Shown: piece by piece, positions 56,351-64,000 of the stretch
How the letters are laid out: every line of letters begins with the position of its first letter
How positions within the stretch are numbered: the first letter of the stretch is position 1
Assembly (NCBI GenBank): GCA_963995525.1
Contig: OZ023206.1
Span: forward strand, 48,293,585-48,357,584
DNA from: Escarpia spicata
Lineage: Eukaryota; Annelida; Polychaeta; Sabellida; Siboglinidae
DNA length: 64,000 nt
Direction: 5' to 3'
Made by a program: the position numbers and the translations under genes
The notes under the pieces: generated by a model
Databases searched by the model: none
The model's input: only the letters and a program-made list of their open reading frames with translations
What the model was told of the DNA's origin: nothing

Positions 56351-57595
56351 GTCAAAGTAAGGCTTGTTGCACGGGGGGAGGCTTGACACAGAAACGTTAT
56401 CGACTTAGCACCGACGGGAGACTGACGCGATAATACCACAGCGTGCATTGCGATGAAAAGACTCCACAGCACTGAGCCAAAACGCTACCAGTGTGTTATG
56501 TTAGTAGACGTCGGCTTTTCTAAAACATATTAACTAACAACGGTCCACTTTCTTCGCAACGAATGTTTGTATGAATTGCACTGCAAGCTACCCCTTGACA
56601 TTTAGCTAAAGTAGTTAACAGATTCATTTGATCTCTACCAAATATGCTATATATGATCAATAATAAAATAATGATTTTGTGAGCTAATTACACAAATCTT
56701 GCGACATGTAAATAAGTCGCAACATAAAAAGTGAGACGGTTTTACGTAATGTATTTTATATGTAGTCGGCACATGCATTATTTCAAAGTTGTATGTAACC
56801 ATGGTAAATGCACACATATTTGATCCGGCGTATGAGAAAATGTGCTGCGTTAGATGTTTTCAGCCGACAGTTTGTCGTAGGACATATCTAGTGTCGATGT
56901 TCAGTTGAATGTTGGTATTGGTGACAAAGCTTATTATTCATGGAAGGTGTTTGTGGCAAAAACACCAATGGTACGAATTGAAGACTGTTTTTGCCGCAAC
57001 TAAGTTACTCCAGATTATTCAATAATTAAATCCACTGTTCAGATAAGATAATTTGAAACAGTCTACGTCGGTTGACGAGGGAGGCGGAGACCCATACAGT
57101 GAGGTGGAAAATACCTTAGGGGATTATACGTGCATTACACCTGTTCCGTATGCTAGCAAAAGGCCCGTCCTTCAGGTGGAGCTATGTACACATATACGCA
57201 GAAAACGGATTCTCTGAATATTCGGCAATGGTAGTTGTTATTACCTAAATTTGAACATTGTGTATTACTTAAACTTAACCCGAATAGAACGTATCGACAT
57301 TTGGAACACTAGCAGAAAATATGCGCGACGTCATAAAGAATCAATCTACATCCCCCGAGAGTACGGAAGGAACCCTAAACTGGTAAGGTTGTTTTGCTAA
57401 CATGTAGGTTTACAGTCTGGCATAACGGTAAAAGTAAAGCAAACAATAAGTTGTAATATAGCGCAGTATCCAGTTTGTTGGATTCCTCAAATCGCAGGAC
57501 AATTTACTCTCTGGGAGACCTGTTCAATCAAACACTATTTAGAGTAATCTGAGAAGAATTAAGCCAAGCTGAAATTAAAGCGGGAATGTTATGCG
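56351..57595. other. No recognisable gene
   Basis: Intergenic, AT-rich sequence between the 40-bp repeat and the (TA)n tract. No coding or repeat structure was recognised. Confidence 0.4.
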
Positions 57596-57631
<36 letters not shown>

Positions 57632-57639
57632 TATATATC

Positions 57640-57674
<35 letters not shown>

Positions 57675-57745
57675 TCACTACTGTCTATACAGCAAATGGT
57701 TCATTCATACAACAGAGTGAACTGAGCAATATATATATATATATT
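57596..57745. repeat. (TA)n microsatellites
   Basis: TA runs at 57597-57622, 57643-57675 and 57730-57745. Confidence 0.95.
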
Positions 57746-58107
57746 TAACAAAGTAGAATGGACGAATTTGCCCATGGTTCGAAACGGCAGCACATGATTC
57801 GATGTGTTGCACTCGAATCCGAATACATAACAAAACTCCCTGATGACTGCGCTCTAAGTAAATGCACACGAATACACACACATGTACCCTGCAGATACAC
57901 CTATATTGACAGAAACGACGGGTATCGCTAATCCATCTTGAATACCTCGAGCGAGACACGAGCGAGCGACATTCAATGCCGCTAAACAAGGAAGTAGTTG
58001 TAACTGATATCATGAAAAATACGCTCAGCAATCACGACCACTTTCCCCGTAGATATTGTTCGACGACCAGTGGCGACTGGACGTGGTCTGTTAGCAGTGG
58101 ACAAGCC

Positions 58108-58287
58108 ATGGCTCGTGTCGTCTTCGTTCTCGCAGTTCTCACGCTTTTGTTCGTCGTTGAGACGTCTTGTGGCGGCACGGCACGTGCCTGTATATCTCTG
58201 GTAAACAACGGCTATGAGGGTATTATCGTCGCAATTGCAGAGACCGTCCCCGTTTCTAAGAGCGCTGAAATGATCAAACGAATCGAG
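58108..58287 (+). CDS. CLCA second gene, exon 1
   Basis: 60 codons: signal peptide [14 protein letters not shown], then [20 protein letters not shown] and MIKRIE, ending GAG|GTATGA in phase 0. [13 protein letters not shown] matches the mature N terminus of CLCA proteins. Confidence 0.9.
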
Positions 58288-60195
58288 GTATGAATAAATA
58301 TCCGAAGGATATTAACTGGATAATTGCGTAAGTTTGTGTCTCGTGTAAGTGAGTGTGTGTGTGTGCGTGCGCGTGCGTGCGTGTTTGTGTATGTGTGAGT
58401 GTGTATCTTTTTATGTGTGTGTGTGTTTGTGTGTTTTTGTATGTGTGTTTGTGTGTGTGTATGTTTGTTTGTGTTTGTTTGTGTCTGTGTGTGTCTGTGT
58501 GTGTCTGTTTGTGTCTGTGTGTGTCTGTGTGTGTCTGTGTGTGTCTGTGTGTGTCTGTGTGTGTCTGTGTGTGTCTGTGTGTGTCTGTGTGTGTCTGTGT
58601 GTGTCTGTGTGTGTGTGTGTGTGTCTGTGTGTGTCTGTGTGTGTATGTGCGTGTATGTGTGTGTATGTGTGTGCTTGTGTGTGTTTGTTTGTGTGTTTAT
58701 GTATGTGTGTGTTTGTGTGTGTGTATTTGTGTATGTACATGTGTGTGCGTGTGTGCGTGTGTGTATGTGTGTATGTGTGTATGTGTGTATGTGTGTATGT
58801 GTGTATGTGTGTATGTGTGTATGTGTGTAGGTGTGTATGTGTGTATGTGCGTGTGCGTGGGCGTGTGCGTGTATGTGTGTGTGTGTTTGTTTTGCGTTTG
58901 CATGCTACTGCGAAGGCTGTCGAGAGAATTTGTACTTAAACGAGGTGATAGCCGATTTTTCTTGTAATGAAGTTAACTTCACGGCTACGGTTGTTAAAAT
59001 ACTGGCAGACTGATTACGTAAAACTATCATATTTCACAGTGACATTCAGAACAGGTTATATATAACTATTTGAATCATAATGTACTTACTAACACTTGTA
59101 CGTCCATTCAACAGCGTCATCGCGGTGACTCATCATGTTTATCTAATTTATAAAACAAAACCGACAGCATGGTTATAATCTAGTTCGACGTAATATTATC
59201 AGGCAGTTATTCCGCTTCTATGAATGAATGCCTAAGGCTGCCTACTACCAGCAGAGGCAACCTGTGATCATTATTTGTGAAGTGACAGATAACACATTGA
59301 CTTTTGTGTGATATTCAGGGCGACGTTGTTTGTTCCAAAAACTGACGTGTATCACGTCGAACGTATTACACAGTCGATAACTAAGAACATGTATACTGGT
59401 AATTGTGTTTTGGAGAAAATGTGGTGTAAGTCACCTGTCGCGTCATTTGGCCCGCTGATTATTTCTGCTGATATTTGAGCGAGTACACGTTTATGATAGC
59501 AGATATCACAATCAGCGAATCGGTTCCCCGCATGAATTGACAAATTTGTTTTTACAAGAAGATCATACAGAGATATGCGATGTTTAAACATGTTTGACGT
59601 ACGTCATTTATCACTTGGCCAAAGCATGCTTTGAGTGGGTAGGACATTATACATCATTATAGCTGTACATCATATATCAGTCGGCTTAAGTTTTAGTCAA
59701 TAATACTGTTGCGCGTTGCAAATACGTCATCAACCTAAACACGATTGTGATTGCCTTTATTTTCTAAACAAACTTGATAGCTATAACTCAGTGCCCGTCT
59801 TGTTTCGGATGTAACCCGAAAAATGGGCAAACCACACCTCGTCTGCTTGTGTTTTTGTTTGTTTCCCATTATAAAACATTTTAATATAATACATAATTTT
59901 TAAAATTTATATATTGTATATTTCACTCATTTAAATTCACCCTGTCACTCCTTCTGTGAGTGTCGTCCCCTATTCCAATACTGATATATTACGCCTTCGT
60001 CCGAACTTGGATACACATTGCCGTGTCAAGTGTCTTTACACACGTCTCTATAAAAGAACACACATTTTGCTTTTTAGACTTTCTTCACTTTTGCATCAAG
60101 AGACCTGTTCCTGGCGACTTACTATCGCGTCTACTTCCGCAACATCACCATTCTCGTTCCTAAGGTATGGTGATTGCTTCACGTCAATATTCACC

Positions 60196-60248
<53 letters not shown>

Positions 60249-60539
60249 CGTGCGAATGTGTGTGTGTGCGTGCATGTGTGTATGTGAGTGTGCGTGCGTG
60301 TGTGTGTGTATGTGTGGGTGTGTGTGTGTGTTCATGTGTGTTTGTGTGTGTGTTTGTGTGTGTGTGCGTGTTTGTGTGTACGTGTTTGTGTATGCGTGTG
60401 TGTGTGTGAGTGTGTGCGTGTGTGTGCGTGCGTGTGTGTGCGTGCGTGTGTGCGTGCGGGTGTGTGCGTGTGTGTGCGTGTGTGTGTGTGTGCGTGTGCG
60501 TGTGCGTGCGCGTGCGTGCGTGCGTGCGTGAGTGTGTGT

Positions 60540-60600
<61 letters not shown>

Positions 60601-63501
60601 TGTGTGTGATTCGCCGATGCTCTCCTCTTTCTTCCACTAGACCGGCATGACGCTGGCCACGACATTGCTCCTCGATTTCTTGGTTTTCATAGTTTGCTTC
60701 AATTGTATCGTTTTGCCGTCTCTACTCCACGTCTCTCGATCTTATTCTCCACAACAATGGGGGTTGATAGGTGAAGGGGGAGGAGGGCAGGTGAAATTTT
60801 TTTGGGGCGACGTTTACTGTTTCGGAAATTCTTCAAAAATGTTCAATTGCACTGCAATTGACACTCACCTAAATGGGAATACATTCTAAGTGCTTAGGGG
60901 GAACATAACAGGTTTACATTCCAAATGTCTAGAGGGTATGTAACTGGGCACATTCTAAATGGTTAGGGGACACGTAATAATAACACATTATAAAAGTATA
61001 AGTGGCGCGCCATTCTAACGTAGGCATAGTCCGGCCAACTTCCAAGGATCCATGGATCCTCATAGGCACTGTGCAAGATACAGCATCACGTTATGTATGA
61101 GTTCAATTTAGGAACTAAAAGTACATATTGCATTAAAAACAAAATGTTGTATGGCATTTGACAACAATTTAATCGATAGCGCAGTTTTTCTCTCACTTGA
61201 ACAAAAAGAATCGCATTTTAAAGCGTTATTATACTAGTTATAACATTTAAAATGTACAACAATCAAGGTACGTTAGATTCAAATATAAATGTATAATTGT
61301 ACTACATGATACATATCCCTGGTTATAAGTAAAACAGATATGTTTGTTTACCTCAGAGTTGGGGGAATAATAGCGAGTACGGAGAAGCGACAACAGAGAC
61401 GTTCAGCTCAGCTAATGTCGTCATCGACGGACCGGAAATGGATACACCGACCACATGGACGTACGGGGAGTGCGGTGAACCCGGCGAGTACATGCAACTC
61501 CCCATAGGCTACATGTCGGCAGGACTAGGGACGATCGTGGGCATGTTTGGATACCCAGGTATGTTATGCAGTAGAAGTGGTCCGCATTATGGAATATTAC
61601 CAGTGTTTTAATATGATCATGTTGGAGATAGGGCCCTGAAAAAACAGCTTATAAACATAGTGTCAACAGAGATACGTATCAACATCAACAGAAGCAAGAT
61701 AAAGGTCACAAAAGCCAACATGAACAACAACAACAACAGCAGCAACAGCAGCAACAATAACAACACAATTACATTGGGAGGGAACCACTGGGAGAAAATT
61801 ACTTCATCACCTATCTGAGCAGCAAGATGACAGAGACTGGATGCACTAAAGAAGAGGTCAACACACGAATAACAAAAACAAAGTTACTGTCTTCATTTTT
61901 ATACCAATAACGATAGACCAACCATACCAAGTGTATTGCCAAACTGAAGATGTTAAACTAAACTGTAAAGTCAATGTTACACTGGGGCTCAGAAACATGG
62001 CGAGTTATACAGAAAACGCTAAAAACGTATTCAAGGACAAATGTCTGTACACACTTGTAAGAAACGAGTGGTCATTTAAGGTACCTAACACCACGCTATG
62101 AGAATTTATCTAACAAATGCCCAAAGAAAGCGAACTAAATACGTTAAAATGGAGATGAACATGACACACACTAAGGATACTAGCAACAAATTAAACACAA
62201 CAAGCGCCTAAATGTAACTGACAAGGGAAGTTAAGATGAGGTAGGTCGAGAAATAACTGGCAGAGGGGCACCGAGAGCGAAAAAGAGGAAGATGGATTAT
62301 GCCTAGAAAGAAATTGAGAGAATGGCATCAAACAGACAACAGTGGAAGACCAATGGTTGATGGCCTAATCTTCCAGTGAGCAAACAGCAAACAGTTAGTG
62401 AGTATATCAGTTAGTAAGAATAAGTGAATACATGAATAAGTGCGTGAGTGAGTCAGTGCATAAGTGGGTGAGTTGGTAAGTGGATAAGTGAGTGAGTAAG
62501 GGAGTACGTGAATAAGGGAGTGAGGGCATAAGTCATTAAGGAAGTAAATGAGTGAGAGGGTGAGTAAGTGAGTAAGTGAGTGAGTGAGTAAACAAGTAAA
62601 TGACTGCTTAAGTGAGAAAGTGCGATGAATATGTGAGTTGAGTAAGTGAGTATCTGAGACAAGTGAGTAAGTGCGTAGGTCAGTATGTGAGTAAGTAAGT
62701 AAATTATAACTAACTAATTAAATAAATAAGTAACTAAATATTTTTAAAAAGTCTGCCAGTAGCGTGTCCCCTGTTTCGAGGTACTCTTTCTATATGTTTT
62801 CGTTTCGTTTAACTATAGGCCTCAGGGTACTTTTTAATTAACGTTAGCATTTTCTCATATGTACGATGATTTTCATTTTAAAAATAAATGTTGCTCTTTA
62901 CCAGGGTGCGCCACCGGCACACTTCCGCCTGTGTATCATTGAAATAGTGTCGTCTTTAACACGGTGGCGTTTTTGCATTTTGTAAACGTTCATTAAATAT
63001 AATAACGGATATAGTTTAATGATGGATGGATGTTATGAGTTCTTTATCATTGCAAAATGGTGCATTAACCATGGAATTGTGATGCACTTAAAGGCAAAAG
63101 CAATTATTGATTTATATATTTGTAATTCACACGCGATGCTGTTGTAGGCCACACGTGATAGATATATGGGCTAATGAAGACACAGTGAATGAATAGATTG
63201 GTGAGCCGGTCTACAAAGGCACCACTATGGGAAAACGATCATTTTACTTTCACTAGTCGGTGATTCTGGACAAGCCAAAGTCAGATGGAAATGAGTTTAA
63301 ATAATCACAAGTAGTAATGCTGATAAAGCCTGTGCTCGGTAAAGGTTTGATAGCAAGTTCATATTTTTTTAGTAAAGTCGGCATGCTAATAGTCAATTTC
63401 TATCAATAATCCAATAGTAAAATATAAAGGTACTTATCGTTGCAAGGGTAACACTGTAACGCACGCGTGCATATACCAACACATGTACACACATGGATCC
63501 A

Positions 63502-63582
<81 letters not shown>

Positions 63583-64000
63583 AACACAGACGCACACACA
63601 CACTAACACACACACAAATACACACACCGACACATCCGCACACACATACGCACACACACACAAACAAACAACGTAAGTAAACATACATTCACAACACAAA
63701 CGGACACACACACACAAACACACACAAACAAACACACAAACATACACACGCATGCACGCACCCACCCACGCACACACACATCCATTCGTCCTTACACAGC
63801 TTACATACCCACATAAGTAGCATTGTTGCAGGGGTAACAATCGTTCACGAGTGGGGCCATCTGAGGTGGGGACTCCGTGACGAGTACCCCGTCCCAGGCC
63901 GACAGAGCTTCTACCATAGCAACGGCAAGGTGGAAGCTGTCAGGTGTGGAAAATACATGAAGGGAAAGCAAGTCGACTACCACACAAGAGACAAGTGCGA
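58108..64000 (+). CDS. CLCA: CLCA family gene, second copy, first four exons (continues past the window)
   Basis: Exons 58108-58287, 60078-60164, 61357-61558 and 63832-64000 (incomplete) have the same lengths and phases as exons 1-4 of the broken CLCA gene (exons 2 and 3 are exactly 87 and 202 bases in both). The frames are open throughout, and the metalloprotease motif is complete in exon 4. The product is expected to be a secreted or membrane-anchored, self-cleaving regulator of calcium-activated chloride channels, with VWA and FnIII-like parts beyond the window. Exon 1 gives the start (CCATGGCTCG, good context). The upstream region has a relic duplicate at 55010. The gene is likely functional as far as visible. 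Introns carry long (GT)n tracts. Confidence 0.88.
58345..58880. repeat. (GT)n-rich microsatellite
   Basis: GTGTGTCT, GTGTGTAT and GT runs in CLCA intron 1. The Cys/Val-rich frames are artefacts. Confidence 0.95.
60078..60164 (+). CDS. CLCA second gene, exon 2
   Basis: After TTTTTAG, 29 codons: [20 protein letters not shown] and RNITILVPK, ending AAG|GTATGG in phase 0. Equivalent to 40457-40543. Confidence 0.85.
60199..60608. repeat. (GT)n-rich microsatellite
   Basis: GT and GTGCGT runs in CLCA intron 2. Confidence 0.95.
61357..61558 (+). CDS. CLCA second gene, exon 3
   Basis: After [47 protein letters not shown] and [13 protein letters not shown], ending in phase 1 at G|GTATGT. About two thirds identical to exon 3 of the broken gene. 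Confidence 0.9.
61720..61768. repeat. (CAA/CAG)n tract
   Basis: Imperfect AACAACAGCAGC repeats in CLCA intron 3. Confidence 0.9.
62394..62745. repeat. Degenerate (AGTG/AGTA)n tetranucleotide repeat
   Basis: GAGTAAGTGAGT-type sequence in CLCA intron 3. Confidence 0.9.
63504..63780. repeat. (CA)n-rich microsatellite
   Basis: A CA run of about 75 bases followed by imperfect ACACAAACAC repeats, ending about 50 bases before CLCA exon 4. Confidence 0.95.
63832..64000 (+). CDS. CLCA second gene, exon 4 (cut by the window end)
   Basis: After GTTGCAG, in phase 1: [40 protein letters not shown] and [15 protein letters not shown]. The HExxH metalloprotease signature is intact. The exon continues beyond the window. 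Confidence 0.9.

Overview
The window is nuclear DNA of an invertebrate animal. It has spliced genes with GT-AG introns, tandem C2H2 zinc-finger arrays, a CLCA (calcium-activated chloride channel regulator) gene cluster, several CR1-like LINEs, a Ty3/gypsy element, a hAT-type element, and many micro- and minisatellites. I cannot fix the phylum from sequence alone; a marine invertebrate (amphioxus, hemichordate or lophotrochozoan) would fit. Most of the window is intron, intergenic DNA or decayed mobile DNA, and few reading frames are complete.

Layout. (1) 1-4.2 kb: a C2H2 zinc-finger gene, 13 fingers long before a nonsense codon. This block is duplicated at 22.3-25.0 kb, where the zinc-finger gene is more decayed; the two copies have different transposon insertions. 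(2) 5.0-14.05 kb: a compact, GC-rich, virus-like element of the Maverick/Polinton (adintovirus-like) sphere. It has an adenain-like cysteine protease (+), a type-B DNA polymerase with an N-terminal zinc-finger and OTU-like extension (-, broken), a protein of unknown function (-), an array of short open modules each starting at a splice-acceptor-like site (-), a zinc-containing RPA/SSB-like OB-fold protein with an acidic tail (-), a duplicated promoter-like region, and a clean three-exon spliced gene (+). I saw no integrase, capsid or packaging ATPase. (3) 14-22 kb: intergenic DNA with a hAT-type element, a 51-52 bp minisatellite, a relic of a HIRAN-like reading frame, a direct-repeat pair and a LINE reverse-transcriptase relic. 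(4) 25.0-29.7 kb: a Ty3/gypsy element (5' LTR, tRNA-Leu-type primer site, gag, pol) with a CR1-like LINE nested in it and another at its truncated 3' side. (5) 30.2-34.3 kb: a 23-bp minisatellite in two opposite orientations, then a decayed CR1-like LINE.

(6) 34.7-51.8 kb: a complete but inactivated CLCA gene of 12 recognisable exons. Its exon order follows the family: signal peptide, CLCA N-terminal domain with the HEWGH metalloprotease motif, VWA domain, beta/FnIII region, Thr-rich stalk, transmembrane helix and tail. Its first intron holds a nearly full-length CR1-like LINE that landed inside an 18-bp satellite, and its fourth intron holds a large foldback structure built from two inverted tRNA-derived SINE copies. 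(7) 52-57.9 kb: repeats and a relic of another CLCA first exon. (8) 58.1 kb to the end: the first four exons of an intact-looking CLCA gene that runs off the window.

The most unusual part is the 5-14 kb element. Its replication genes (polymerase plus RPA-like SSB), its protease and its apparently spliced small genes share promoter-like motifs containing GCATGCGC. The polymerase is broken, whereas the protease, SSB-like and spliced plus-strand genes are intact.
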